Source: a bacterium (GTDB lineage Bacteria; Cyanobacteriota; Vampirovibrionia; Gastranaerophilales; Gastranaerophilaceae). From it: a stretch of 64,000 nucleotides of DNA. The notes under the pieces are model-generated. The model did no database searches. It saw nothing but the letters and a program-made list of their open reading frames with translations, and was not told the origin of the DNA. Below are positions 17,379 through 26,225 of the stretch, in pieces; positions within the stretch are counted from its first letter, which is position 1; each line of letters opens with the position of its first letter. The position numbers were made by a program, and so were the translations under genes. The stretch lies in the NCBI GenBank assembly GCA_017405375.1, contig JAFRAO010000004.1, positions 1 to 64,000 on the forward strand. The letters are read 5' to 3'.

Positions 17379-17768
17379 ATGATAGATTTTATTGTTTCAT
17401 TTATAAACGAAATCAAATCATATTTTGTACCTGAGAAATTAACTTATGAGATAACAGGCAAATGCAAAAAATGCGGTAAATGCTGTAATCATATGTATAG
17501 TTTTGATACATACACAGAAAAAGAATTTAAATTTATGCAATTTCTTTTTCCTGCGTACAAAAGATTTTACATAAAAGGGAAAGATGATGAGGGGAATCTT
17601 ATTTTTGCCTGTAAACTTGTAACAGAAGATGGTTTGTGTTCTGATTACGAGCATCGTTTGCCAATGTGTCGCAAATATCCTGCAAAACGCGTAAAATTTT
17701 ATGCAAAACTTATTGACGGATGCGGGTACAAAATTAATAAAAAGGAATTTAAAGATTACCTGAAATAA
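17379..17768 (+). CDS. YkgJ-type Cys-cluster (zinc/iron-binding) protein
   Basis: A 129-aa protein with the Cys pattern of the YkgJ/CxxCxxCC family: CKKCGKCCN at about residues 28-36, then CKLV, CSDYEHRLPMCRKYP and a late Cys (DGCGYK). The family is thought to coordinate Zn or an Fe-S cluster, but the reaction is unknown. The first residues form a short hydrophobic stretch (MIDFIVSFINEIKSYF), more like an amphipathic helix than a signal peptide. It is followed by typA 93 nt later with its own probable leader. Confidence 0.8.
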   Translation: MIDFIVSFINEIKSYFVPEKLTYEITGKCKKCGKCCNHMYSFDTYTEKEFKFMQFLFPAYKRFYIKGKDDEGNLIFACKLVTEDGLCSDYEHRLPMCRKYPAKRVKFYAKLIDGCGYKINKKEFKDYLK

Positions 17769-17861
17769 GCAAATTTAAATAAAAATCTTTTCAACTAAAC
17801 ATGTTTGTGTTATTTATATTTTTGTACACAGACGAAATAGAAAAGAAAAGAAGAAAGAATT

Positions 17862-19655
17862 ATGGATATAGAAAAATTACGTAATATAGCGATTATTGCC
17901 CACGTTGACCACGGTAAAACGTCAATGGTAGATTGTATGTTAAAACAAAGCGGCGTTTTTAGGGATAATCAACAAGTTCAGGCTTGTGTTTTAGATTCAA
18001 ATGATTTGGAAAGAGAACGTGGTATTACCATTCTTTCTAAAAACATTTCAGTAGATTATAAGGGTTATCATATTAACGTTGTAGATACTCCCGGCCACGC
18101 TGATTTCGGTGGTGAGGTAGAACGTGTATTAGGTATGGTAGATGGTGCATTGTTAATTGTTGATGCAGCAGAAGGACCTATGCCTCAAACAAGATTTGTT
18201 TTGCAAAAGGCTTTAGAATTAGGATTAAGAATCATTGTTGTTATAAATAAAATTGATAAACCTGCAGCTGAACCTAATTTAGCTTTGGATAGAGTTTTTG
18301 ACTTGTTTACGGAATTAACCGATAATGAAGAATTAATTGATTTTCCTATAATTTATGCAAGTTCTTTACAAGGTTTTGCTAAAAAAGAATTGGAAGATGA
18401 AAGCGATAATATTGCACCTTTAATGGATTGTATTATTGAAAATATTAAATATCCCGAAGGCGACCCTGATGCAAATCTTCAATTTCACGTAACTACGCTT
18501 GATTACAACGATTATGTCGGAAGAATTGCAATCGGCAGAATTAAAAACGGACATTTAAAATCTCAAGAAACTTTATCTTTAATTAAAGCTGACGGTTCTA
18601 TTCAAAGATGCAAAATTACGAAACTATTTGGTTTCCACGATTTAGGTCGTGTTGAAATTGAAGAAGCATTCGCAGGTGATATTGTAGGCATTGCCGGATT
18701 TCCTGATGTACAAATAGGTGAAACTATTTCATCTCTTGATAATCCTCAGGCGTTGCCATTAATTCATATTGATGAACCTACTTTACAAATGAATTTTTCT
18801 GTAAATGACAGTCCTTATGCGGGTCAAGAAGGTAAATTTGTTACTTCTCGTCAGTTAAGAAAAAGATTATATGATGAATTGGAAAAAAATGTGAGTTTAC
18901 GTGTTGAAGATACTGAAAATACCGATAAATGGGTTGTTTCAGGTCGTGGTGAGTTGCATTTAAGTATTTTAATTGAAACAATGCGTCGTGAAGGTTTTGA
19001 ATTCCAAGTTTCTAAACCGGAAGTAATTTATAAAACTATCAACGGAGTTCAAATGGAACCTTATGAAAACCTATTTTTAGATGTTCCTGATGAATGTACA
19101 GGCACTTGTATTGAACGATTGGCGGGCAGAAAAGCTCAAATGATTGATATGCAGTCAACCGGAACTCGTTCAAAATTAGAGTTCTTAATTCCGGCACGCG
19201 GTTTAATCGGATTTAAAGGTGAATTTATCCGATTAACAAGAGGTGAAGGCATAATGTATCATACGTTTAACAAATATGATACGTTAGCCGGAGATATTCC
19301 AAAACAAAGAATGGGTTCGCTAATTGCTTGGGAACAGGGTGAAGCAGTTCCTTATGCATTAGATCAATTTGCAGATAGAGGAACTTTCTTTATTACTCCA
19401 AAAACAAAAGTTTATAAAGGAATGATTGTAGGTGAAGGTAACAGAGCTCAAGATGTTGCTGCAAACGTTTGCAAAACAAAGAAGTTGACAAATATGCGTA
19501 CTTCAACTGCTGACGTTATGGTTACACTAAAAGCTCCTAAGATTTTATCTTTGGAAGAAGCTCTTGATTATATTGCTGATGATGAATTAGCAGAAATTAC
19601 TCCTGAATCGATAAGAATGCGTAAAGCAGATTTAACTCGTACGAGATTTAATTAA
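17862..19655 (+). CDS. typA: Ribosome-associated GTPase TypA/BipA
   Basis: A 597-aa translational GTPase used in ribosome assembly and stress or low-temperature growth. G motifs are [12 protein letters not shown] (P-loop), [11 protein letters not shown] (switch I), [15 protein letters not shown] (G3) and NKIDKP (G4). Beta-barrel domain II, EF-G-like domains III and V, and the TypA-specific C-terminal domain ([23 protein letters not shown]) follow. The length is typical. The leader carries a purine-rich AAGAAAGAA just upstream of the ATG. The radical SAM gene follows after 10 nt and is probably in the same transcript. Confidence 0.96.
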   Translation: MDIEKLRNIAIIAHVDHGKTSMVDCMLKQSGVFRDNQQVQACVLDSNDLERERGITILSKNISVDYKGYHINVVDTPGHADFGGEVERVLGMVDGALLIVDAAEGPMPQTRFVLQKALELGLRIIVVINKIDKPAAEPNLALDRVFDLFTELTDNEELIDFPIIYASSLQGFAKKELEDESDNIAPLMDCIIENIKYPEGDPDANLQFHVTTLDYNDYVGRIAIGRIKNGHLKSQETLSLIKADGSIQRCKITKLFGFHDLGRVEIEEAFAGDIVGIAGFPDVQIGETISSLDNPQALPLIHIDEPTLQMNFSVNDSPYAGQEGKFVTSRQLRKRLYDELEKNVSLRVEDTENTDKWVVSGRGELHLSILIETMRREGFEFQVSKPEVIYKTINGVQMEPYENLFLDVPDECTGTCIERLAGRKAQMIDMQSTGTRSKLEFLIPARGLIGFKGEFIRLTRGEGIMYHTFNKYDTLAGDIPKQRMGSLIAWEQGEAVPYALDQFADRGTFFITPKTKVYKGMIVGEGNRAQDVAANVCKTKKLTNMRTSTADVMVTLKAPKILSLEEALDYIADDELAEITPESIRMRKADLTRTRFN

Positions 19656-19665
19656 AAGGTGTAAA

Positions 19666-20616
19666 ATGGCTGAAAAAACAGTTAGGGTTTGTCATTATCA
19701 CAAATTAAAAATATGTTATAACGGAGATGTTTATCCTTGTTGTATTACGCCGCCTTACACGAGAATAGGTAACATTTTTGATGCGGATATCTATGAGAAA
19801 ATTAAAAACGCAAAAATTTTATGTGAATGTTCTTTGTATAAATCAATTGAACCTACAAAAGATGATAAAATAAATTTAAAATATATCCACTATGAAACAT
19901 CAAACACTTGTCAGGCATCATGTGTTTGTTGTTATCAATCAAAAGAACCTATGCCAAATGAAAAAGAACATTTAGCAAGGCTTATGGAAATTATTGATTA
20001 TTATAAACCTGAAAATATTTTTGCAATAGGCGGTGAAATTCTTGTTCAAGAAGATGCGTTTAATATGCTTTTTGATTTGCACAAAAAATATCCGAATATG
20101 GGAATTGGCACAATAACAAATTTATGTGTAGGAGAACAAAGGTTAAAACAAGCAGAACAAATATTTGATAAAATAACCGTTTCTATGCTTGGTTTTAACA
20201 AACAATCTTATAAAATTCATATGAATTTGGATTTTGACAAGGTTATGAATAATTTTATGACTTTATATAACAATAAAAAAGTAGAACTTTCACCTAAATT
20301 TTTAACAATGCCATCAAATATTGTTGAACTTCCTGAATTTTTAAAATGGGCTTTAACGTTAGATGTAAATAAAATTTATTTGCATAATGTTGGCTCTTTT
20401 AACCAAGAGGCTGATTGGAATTCGAAAAATTGGCAGAATATTTTATGCAGAATCGAAAAACAAATAAAAGGTTTATTGGAAGATAATAAAGGTTTAATCG
20501 TTTCCAAAAACAGACATTTTATTTCAATTCACCCATTTTTGGCACAAAAACTCAATATAACAGAAGAATATATTAAATCAACCGGACTTGGATGTAATAT
20601 GTTTATTGCATCTTAA
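19666..20616 (+). CDS. Radical SAM protein with an N-terminal SPASM-like Cys segment
   Basis: A 316-aa protein. The radical SAM motif CQASCVCC (CxxxCxxC) is at about residue 84, preceded by YETSNT. Before it, near residues 16-40, is a segment CYNGDVYPCCITPPYTRIGN, which looks like the start of a SPASM-type auxiliary-cluster domain (C-x-G-x-VYPC...GN) normally placed after the core. A GGEILVQED block matches the SAM-binding region. Enzymes of this kind usually modify peptides or oligosaccharides, or are short regulatory relatives; the substrate here is unknown. It follows typA by 10 nt and converges with miaB. No precursor peptide gene is seen nearby. Confidence 0.75.
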   Translation: MAEKTVRVCHYHKLKICYNGDVYPCCITPPYTRIGNIFDADIYEKIKNAKILCECSLYKSIEPTKDDKINLKYIHYETSNTCQASCVCCYQSKEPMPNEKEHLARLMEIIDYYKPENIFAIGGEILVQEDAFNMLFDLHKKYPNMGIGTITNLCVGEQRLKQAEQIFDKITVSMLGFNKQSYKIHMNLDFDKVMNNFMTLYNNKKVELSPKFLTMPSNIVELPEFLKWALTLDVNKIYLHNVGSFNQEADWNSKNWQNILCRIEKQIKGLLEDNKGLIVSKNRHFISIHPFLAQKLNITEEYIKSTGLGCNMFIAS

Positions 20617-20627
20617 AATTTTTGAAG

Positions 20628-21947
20628 TTAAACCAATTCGCCATTAACATACCAAGTTTTAGCACCGGTAATTTTTACTTTTACAAACTTCCCTGTTAAA
20701 TTTTCATCACAAGGAATGTGAACTATTTTGTTATTTCTTGTTCTGCCTGTGTTTACATTTTTACCTTTGTGATTTTCAAAATTTTCTATTAATACTTCTA
20801 ATTCTCGTCCGATATATTTTTTATTTGAACGCAGACAGCAAATTCTGTTTTGTTCATTTAATCTTGCAAGGCGTTCAGTTTTAACATCTTCGTCAATAAA
20901 TAGGTCTACCCACTTTGCAGCGACAGTTTTTTCTCTTGGAGAATATGCTGCAGTATTGGAATAATCAAGATTTAGTTCATCCATTGCAGTAAGTGTTTCT
21001 ACAAATTGATCTTCTGTTTCTCCCGGGAAGCCTGCAATAAAATCGCTGGTTATTGTTACGTCAGGAACCATATCGCGAACTTTTTTTGCTATTTTAAAAT
21101 AGGTTTCTCTATCGTAGCGTCTGTTCATTTTTTTCAAAACTTCACTTGAGCCTGATTGCATCGGGATATGGAAATATTCGCATACCTTATCTAATTTTAC
21201 GGCTGTTTCAATTAGATTATCCGTAATATCTGTCGGGTAGGAAGTTACAAATCTAATCCAAAATTCCCCATCTATTGCATTTATCTCAGTTAACAAATCA
21301 GCAAGCCTGTATTCTCTGTCTTTAAAGTCTTTTCCGTAACTGTCAACATTTTGTCCCAATAATGTTATTTCTTTAAATCCTTGCGAAAGAGCATCTTTGG
21401 CTTCTTTGATAATAGTTTCAGGTAATCTTGAACGTTCTCTTCCTCGTGTATATGGAACAATACAATATGTACAAAAATTATTACATCCTTCTGTAATCGG
21501 AATCCACGCATTTACACTTTTAACACGTTTGATTTCTATATCATTTTCGCCATAAGGTGTATCAGGACATTCACAAATTCTTGTTTCGCCCCTTTCAATA
21601 CGTTTGATTAAATCAGGAAGTTGATAAATATTGTGTGTACCTATTACCAAATCAACGTAAGGAGCACGTTTGAATATTTCTTTTTGTTTTTGTTGTGCAA
21701 CACAACCGCAAAAAACTATTTTTATGTTTTTTCCGCGTTTTTTCCATTGTCCCCAAGTTCCGATTTCACTAAAAGCCTTATTCTCACTTAATTGGCGAAT
21801 AGAACATGTATTAATCATTAACAAATCTGCATCTTTTGGGTTATCAACTTCGTCATATCCCATACAAGAAAGCATGCCGAGCATTCTCTCCGTATCAGAT
21901 TTATTCATTTGGCAACCCATTGTATCTATAAAAACTTTTTTATTCAT
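20628..21947 (-). CDS. miaB: tRNA-2-methylthio-N6-dimethylallyladenosine synthase MiaB
   Basis: A 439-aa radical SAM methylthiotransferase that adds the 2-methylthio group to i6A37 of tRNAs reading UNN codons. The N-terminal UPF0004 domain has TMGCQMNKSDTERM, NTCSIR and FCGCVAQQ, which hold the auxiliary [4Fe-4S] cluster. The radical SAM motif is EGCNNFCTYCIVPYTRGRERSR-like (CxxxCxxC) near residue 150. A TRAM domain closes the protein (LIENFENHKGKNVNTGRT). The full-length form fits MiaB better than MtaB or RimO. It converges with the radical SAM gene (11-nt gap) and is divergent from the 47-aa lysine-rich gene. Confidence 0.94.
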   Translation of the reverse strand: MNKKVFIDTMGCQMNKSDTERMLGMLSCMGYDEVDNPKDADLLMINTCSIRQLSENKAFSEIGTWGQWKKRGKNIKIVFCGCVAQQKQKEIFKRAPYVDLVIGTHNIYQLPDLIKRIERGETRICECPDTPYGENDIEIKRVKSVNAWIPITEGCNNFCTYCIVPYTRGRERSRLPETIIKEAKDALSQGFKEITLLGQNVDSYGKDFKDREYRLADLLTEINAIDGEFWIRFVTSYPTDITDNLIETAVKLDKVCEYFHIPMQSGSSEVLKKMNRRYDRETYFKIAKKVRDMVPDVTITSDFIAGFPGETEDQFVETLTAMDELNLDYSNTAAYSPREKTVAAKWVDLFIDEDVKTERLARLNEQNRICCLRSNKKYIGRELEVLIENFENHKGKNVNTGRTRNNKIVHIPCDENLTGKFVKVKITGAKTWYVNGELV

Positions 21948-21978
21948 AACAAAATTTTAGCATAAACCAAAATTATAG

Positions 21979-21984
21979 TATAAT
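21979..21984 (+). promoter_or_regulatory. -10 box 6 nt before a small gene
   Basis: TATAAT followed by GTTATT and ATG 21991, the same spacing as at fliI. This suggests a leaderless transcript for the 47-aa gene. No good -35 is visible. Confidence 0.5.
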
Positions 21985-21990
21985 GTTATT

Positions 21991-22134
21991 ATGGATAATA
22001 AGAAAAAAAAGAAAAAGAAATTTGTAATAGATATAAAAAAAATGGGTGTTAATATTGATAAAAATGAATATTATGAAATTATTTGTTCAAATTCTGCGCA
22101 TCCTGAAGAATTGTATAAAAACAAAAAATTTTAA
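21991..22134 (+). CDS. Lysine-rich microprotein, 47 aa
   Basis: A short complete frame: MDNKKKKKKKFVIDIKKMG, then an acidic-aromatic segment NIDKNEYYEII and a short C-terminus ending LYKNKKF. It carries a run of seven Lys near the N-terminus. Support comes from the exact -10/ATG arrangement just upstream and the lack of any other gene between miaB and the HAD gene, whose stop it overlaps by 4 nt. It is probably a nucleic-acid or ribosome-binding small protein, judged only from its charge. No family is recognised. Confidence 0.45.
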   Translation: MDNKKKKKKKFVIDIKKMGVNIDKNEYYEIICSNSAHPEELYKNKKF

Positions 22135-22466
22135 TTGTGATACCAAGGTTTAAAAATTTCTAAATCATGTATCAGTTGTTTAAAATCACCCCTAAATTGA
22201 ATGCATCTGTCATCTATGTATGCCCATGCAAGCTCTTTTTTGTCTGTTATATCTATTATAAAAATATCCAATTCATTTTCTATTAACCACTTAACAGTTT
22301 TAAGTTTATTTCTTGTAGTGAATATTTTTATATCATATTTTTGTGAAATTTTATTTAAAAATTCTTTAGCTCCGTTTAGAACCGGTGGAATTATATCTTT
22401 GTTGAAATCACCTTTGTATTGGTTTAGAACTCCGTCTAAGTCTATTAATAAAGTTTTTTTAAACAC
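22131..22466 (-). CDS. Small HAD-superfamily phosphatase-like protein
   Basis: A 111-aa protein with the HAD nucleophile motif LLIDLDGVLNQY (Asp9, Asp11), a Thr motif region (KIFTTRNK) and a C-terminal Asp pair (AYIDDRCI). It is shorter than most HAD enzymes and has no clear cap domain, like the small nucleotidase-type members. It probably acts on a small phosphate ester in the cytoplasm, but the substrate is unknown. The start is a GTG at 22464-22466 with AGAGG 8 nt upstream. It converges with the 47-aa gene. Confidence 0.7.
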   Translation of the reverse strand: MFKKTLLIDLDGVLNQYKGDFNKDIIPPVLNGAKEFLNKISQKYDIKIFTTRNKLKTVKWLIENELDIFIIDITDKKELAWAYIDDRCIQFRGDFKQLIHDLEIFKPWYHN

Positions 22467-22513
22467 GAATTAACCTCTTTTATTATAAATTTATATTATA
22501 TTTGTTTTATCTG

Positions 22514-22570
22514 TAATGTCCACTTGGGCATTTTATTTATGTCTAATACTAACGAATAGCATGGACATTA
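22514..22570. promoter_or_regulatory. Inverted repeat upstream of the XRE gene
   Basis: TAATGTCCA (22514-22522) and TGGACATTA (22562-22570) are exact inverted copies 39 bp apart, between the HAD gene and the first XRE gene. They could be paired operators or the stem of a terminator-like fold. The stretch 22571-22650 adds repeated TTATTAACTAT-like words near the promoter. Confidence 0.45.
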
Positions 22571-22650
22571 TTATAAATGTTATTAACTATTATATTATAG
22601 TTATTAGCTATTAGAAATAGTTTATTAAAAAATATATACTATTTATTAGT

Positions 22651-22875
22651 ATGGAAAAGAATTTTGGACTGGAAAAAAGATTTGGAGCAAAACTTGCTTA
22701 TATAAGAAAATCTAAAAAATTATCGCAAATGAATTTAGCTGAGATGGTTGATATGAATTTTAATTATATCGGCCAAATTGAGCGTGGCGAAGCAAATGTT
22801 ACAATTAAAACTATCAAATTGCTTGCAGATGCTCTTGATGTTGATGCTAAAGATTTGTTTACTTTTTCTTTTTAA
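22651..22875 (+). CDS. XRE-family HTH regulator, 74 aa
   Basis: The protein is almost entirely one Cro/C1-type helix-turn-helix domain: LAYIRKSKKLSQMNLAEMV (helices 1-2), DMNFNYIGQIERGEANVT (recognition helix) and IKLLADALDVDAKDLF. It has no effector domain. A TATACT box lies 10 nt before the ATG. It is followed 289 nt later by a second XRE gene on the same strand. No toxin or phage gene sits next to it, so it is an orphan regulator, possibly acting on its own promoter through the inverted repeat upstream. Confidence 0.85.
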   Translation: MEKNFGLEKRFGAKLAYIRKSKKLSQMNLAEMVDMNFNYIGQIERGEANVTIKTIKLLADALDVDAKDLFTFSF

Positions 22876-23164
22876 TTTTAATTTTTTTGTTTGGCAGTTT
22901 TGTTTAGTAGTGCTTTATTTTATTTATAAATCATGCTATTCTCCTGCATTTAAAAATTTTTACATGTATTTGCCATTTTTATATATATTATAATCAAATA
23001 TTTTATTTTGTCCAGTCATATATTAACTTTTATATACATGTTTGTTAAAAAAACAATTATTTAAATATATTATATTCCTATTACAACAAAAAATCAATAA
23101 CTTATTGTTGCTTAGCCCAATTCAAAAATTTTCTGATATAAGTGAAAATAAAACTGAGGTGTTT

Positions 23165-23485
23165 ATGTCAGATATAAAAAGATTATTAGGCAAAAGAATA
23201 AAAGAAATTAGAATTGCCAGAAATTTAACTCAAGAGGATTTATCTGAACTTACAAATATCGGACCTTCAAGTATCAGTAAAATAGAAAGCGGAATATATC
23301 ATCCTTCTGATGAAAATTTGAAAAAAATAGCATGTGCTCTTAATGTTGAGCCATATAAACTTTATATGTTTAATCATCATAAAAGTACAAAAGATTTAAA
23401 AAATGAAATCAATACTATGCTTGAAAATGCCAATGATAAAGAAATACAACTTATATACAAAATTTTGTGTGGTGTTTTAAATTAA
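23165..23485 (+). CDS. XRE-family HTH regulator, 106 aa
   Basis: The N-terminal Cro/C1 domain (residues about 5-65: LLGKRIKEIRIARNLTQEDL, NIGPSSISKIESGIYHP) is followed by a short helical tail (LENANDKEIQLIYKIL) that may dimerise. The tail resembles that of the XRE protein at 62.3 kb, which ends with a similar QIGLIYNIVSSAL segment. I chose the ATG at 23165, preceded by GAGG with 6-nt spacing. It converges with the DMT transporter gene. The 289-nt gap before it (22876-23164) shows no gene. Confidence 0.85.
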   Translation: MSDIKRLLGKRIKEIRIARNLTQEDLSELTNIGPSSISKIESGIYHPSDENLKKIACALNVEPYKLYMFNHHKSTKDLKNEINTMLENANDKEIQLIYKILCGVLN

Positions 23486-23503
23486 AGAGAAATAGTAAGT
23501 TAT

Positions 23504-24358
23504 TTAGTTCAATATAATTATCACAGAGCCAAATATCATTATGATTGTGCCGATGATTTTTTGTTTCATATCAGTTTCGTGGAAAAATTTATAGCCAAAC
23601 CATAAATTTACAAGTGTAGATAGTTGAAATAATGCAAGAGCGTATCCGACATTCATGTATTTGAATACATAATTTGTACTTAATTGCATTGTTGCAAGCA
23701 TTGAACATACAATTGCAAATTTTGAAATATATTGTTTTGATATGATTTTTAATGGTTTTTTGAATAAAAATATTAGCAATAATCCAAAGAATGCACCTGC
23801 CCAACACCATAACATAAAAGAAATTACGGGTGATGACAGGAGTATGACTTTTTTCAAAAATACAGCTTCTATTCCCATCAAAATAAGTGCTGCAAATCTT
23901 AATAAAATATCTTTTCGCATTAATAATTTAAGAGAAAATCCTTCTTTTTGAGTTTCAAAAATAAACCAACTACCCCAAATTATTAGTGCAACACCCAATA
24001 TTCCTAATATAGAAGGGATTTCGTGTAACACGATTATTGCAATTATCATTCCGACAACTGATTTATATGAATTTATCGGCCCCAAAACTGATAATTCGCC
24101 TATTTGCAGGGCTTTTATTAAACATGCGTTTCCAACGGAGCATAATAATCCGGCAGATAGTGCAAAAATCCAAAATTCTTTTGGCAAGTTTATCCAATTT
24201 ATATTTAATGCAAATGGAATACACAAAAGTCCCAAAATAAAATATGTATAAAAATTACAAATTAATGATGAATTTTTTTCACAAATCTTTTTTTGATAAA
24301 CATTTGCTAACGGATTTGAAAAAATGCGAGCTCCCAGAGCTAAAATTAAATTAATCAT
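23504..24358 (-). CDS. DMT-superfamily (EamA-type) membrane transporter
   Basis: A 284-aa protein with about ten hydrophobic segments arranged as two EamA-like halves of five. The second half starts near residue 150 after a charged loop (FETQKEGFSLKLLMRKDILL). Conserved features are GPINSYKSVVGMIIAIIVLHE near residue 95 and a similar GYALALFQLSTLVNLWFG in the second half. Family members export or import small metabolites or drugs; the substrate cannot be told. It lies 8 nt downstream of the uridine-kinase-like gene and is probably in one operon with it. Confidence 0.82.
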   Translation of the reverse strand: MINLILALGARIFSNPLANVYQKKICEKNSSLICNFYTYFILGLLCIPFALNINWINLPKEFWIFALSAGLLCSVGNACLIKALQIGELSVLGPINSYKSVVGMIIAIIVLHEIPSILGILGVALIIWGSWFIFETQKEGFSLKLLMRKDILLRFAALILMGIEAVFLKKVILLSSPVISFMLWCWAGAFFGLLLIFLFKKPLKIISKQYISKFAIVCSMLATMQLSTNYVFKYMNVGYALALFQLSTLVNLWFGYKFFHETDMKQKIIGTIIMIFGSVIIILN

Positions 24359-24366
24359 AATACAAA

Positions 24367-25197
24367 TTAAAATAATGCTCTTATTGAATCAAAAATCATA
24401 TTTGTAATTTCGCTGATATATTCTTGCGAAACAAGACCGTTAATAATTACATCTGCGATTGTATATGTAGGTCTGATATATTTTTGAGCAGTTGCATTAA
24501 CATCTTTAAATTGCAAGTCTGCAGCTTCACCTGTTTTTCCGCGTGTAGCAGCGCGTCTGTACCATCTTTCTTTTATTACTTCTAACGGAGTAAATACATA
24601 AACCTTTACGTCAATAATATCTCTTATTTGTTCATTCAAAACATACAACCCTTCAGTTAAAATAATTTTTGCAGGGTTTTTAACATCTCCGTCAGGATTA
24701 GATTTGCAGGTAACAAAATCGTATCTTGGTGATGTAATAGCTTTTCCTTGTTTAAGAGCAAGCAAATGCTCACGCATAAGCTCCAAATTAATTACATCAG
24801 GAGTGTCAAAACTGAATCCTGTTTTGAATAATTCCTCATAACTTCCCGCTTCTTCCAATTCTTTTGAAGTATCTTTGTAATAGTCATCTTGACGAACAAC
24901 GGTATAATATCCTTGTTTGTTTGCATCTTTTAAACAGGATTTTATTGTATTATCAACAAAAACCGTTTTTCCTGAAGCACTTTCTCCTGTTATTGCGATT
25001 AAAAATGTCTTTTTCTTTTCTTCAACAACGGTTCTTGCAATATTCATAATAAAACTGTCTGTGGTTCTAAGAAACAAGGGCTGAGGTTGTTGTCTGTCGT
25101 ATTCAAGAATTTTCTTCAATACATCCACAATTTTAGTAATCATTTCCATGTTACGACCACTGGAATAAAAATTATATCCGGTTAATAAATCATCCAT
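24367..25197 (-). CDS. Uridine kinase-like P-loop NTPase
   Basis: A 276-aa protein. Residues about 1-70 are helical without a clear match. A phosphoribulokinase/uridine kinase domain follows, with Walker A ITGESASGKT near residue 85, RQDDYYKD, a DTPDVINLELMREHL segment and ILTEGLYVL. YRRAATRGKTG and DVIINGL lie near the C-terminus. The reaction is probably ATP-dependent phosphorylation of uridine or a related small substrate. The extended N-terminus differs from classical Udk, so a relative with another substrate is possible. It is first of a two-gene leftward unit with the DMT transporter. Confidence 0.78.
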   Translation of the reverse strand: MDDLLTGYNFYSSGRNMEMITKIVDVLKKILEYDRQQPQPLFLRTTDSFIMNIARTVVEEKKKTFLIAITGESASGKTVFVDNTIKSCLKDANKQGYYTVVRQDDYYKDTSKELEEAGSYEELFKTGFSFDTPDVINLELMREHLLALKQGKAITSPRYDFVTCKSNPDGDVKNPAKIILTEGLYVLNEQIRDIIDVKVYVFTPLEVIKERWYRRAATRGKTGEAADLQFKDVNATAQKYIRPTYTIADVIINGLVSQEYISEITNMIFDSIRALF

Positions 25198-25388
25198 ATA
25201 TCCATCTTACCCATGTTTTATATACCACCCGTTTAATATTGTACTTTAAATATTATTTTTGTACAACAAAGATTAAAGTATATTAACTTAAAAATATGGA
25301 TAAACGCTAATATTTGCAGATTTTGAGTTATATTCAATTTTTCTTAATAATTTAAAAAATACTATTAAATTACGTTATATTGAGTATA

Positions 25389-26225
25389 TTATGCGGATAC
25401 AAGTCGCATAGCTTCTTGCAATAATTGTTTTTGAGATTCAATTAATTTATTTACTAATTCCATTTGAACTTTTGCTTGTTGATAATTTGCAAGATTATCC
25501 TTAAATCCTACATTAGACATTTCCAATAATCCTGAACGGATTTCATTTCGACCTAATACAGGACGTCCTGATTCTTCCGTTTCTATAAATTGACCGTCTT
25601 TTACTTCATACAAGCCGTTTTTATTATGAAAACTCATTGTCGAAATTTTGTACAACGGAACAACTTTTTTACCGCCATCAGCTTTCCCGTATATTGTGCC
25701 GTCATTTTTTATTTCATAATCATCATATTTTCCTAAATATTTACCATTGTTAGGGTCTATCCATAACTTTATGCTGGTTGTAGGCACATCAAGCGCACCA
25801 CCCTTTGTTATGGTTTCTTCATACAAGTCTGCACTTAATGATTTTGTTCCGGCCATGATTTCGCCTTTGTCGTTTAATATATAACCTTGTACTGCGTAAC
25901 CGTCTTTATTCTTATATACGCCTTCAGAGTCAAAATCAAATTCACCATGTCTGGTATAAATTATTTTGCCTTCTTTCGTACGAGTTACAAAAAACCCTTC
26001 ACCTTCCAAAAAAAGATTTGCATTGCCTGTACCAGGCATAGATTTCCCTTGCCCAAAATTTTTATCACAAGTGTCCATTACGGCACCGTTTAAAAATGTT
26101 TTAAAATTAAATTTGTTTTCTCTGTATCCTGGAGTGTACATGTTGGTCATGTTTGTAGTAAGAGCACTCATCCACTCCGTTGTTGATTTTTGTGTATTTA
26201 AAGCTGTAACAAATGCATCATTCAT
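25389..26225 (-). CDS. Flagellar hook/rod protein (FlgE/FlgF/FlgG family)
   Basis: A 278-aa axial flagellar protein. The N-terminal helix has a variant of the rod signature (LTTNMTNMYTPGYRENKFNF), followed by the conserved NLFLEGEGFFVTRT and ARHGEF-like (TRHGEFDFDSEG) block. The C-terminus has the expected helix (EMSNVGFKDNLANYQQAKVQ). Its size fits FlgF/FlgG better than a full FlgE hook protein, but its place next to the fliK-like gene favours a hook role. I use the ATG at 26223-26225 with AAGGAG 9 nt upstream; it overlaps the fliK-like stop by 8 nt. Confidence 0.8.
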   Translation of the reverse strand: MNDAFVTALNTQKSTTEWMSALTTNMTNMYTPGYRENKFNFKTFLNGAVMDTCDKNFGQGKSMPGTGNANLFLEGEGFFVTRTKEGKIIYTRHGEFDFDSEGVYKNKDGYAVQGYILNDKGEIMAGTKSLSADLYEETITKGGALDVPTTSIKLWIDPNNGKYLGKYDDYEIKNDGTIYGKADGGKKVVPLYKISTMSFHNKNGLYEVKDGQFIETEESGRPVLGRNEIRSGLLEMSNVGFKDNLANYQQAKVQMELVNKLIESQKQLLQEAMRLVSA

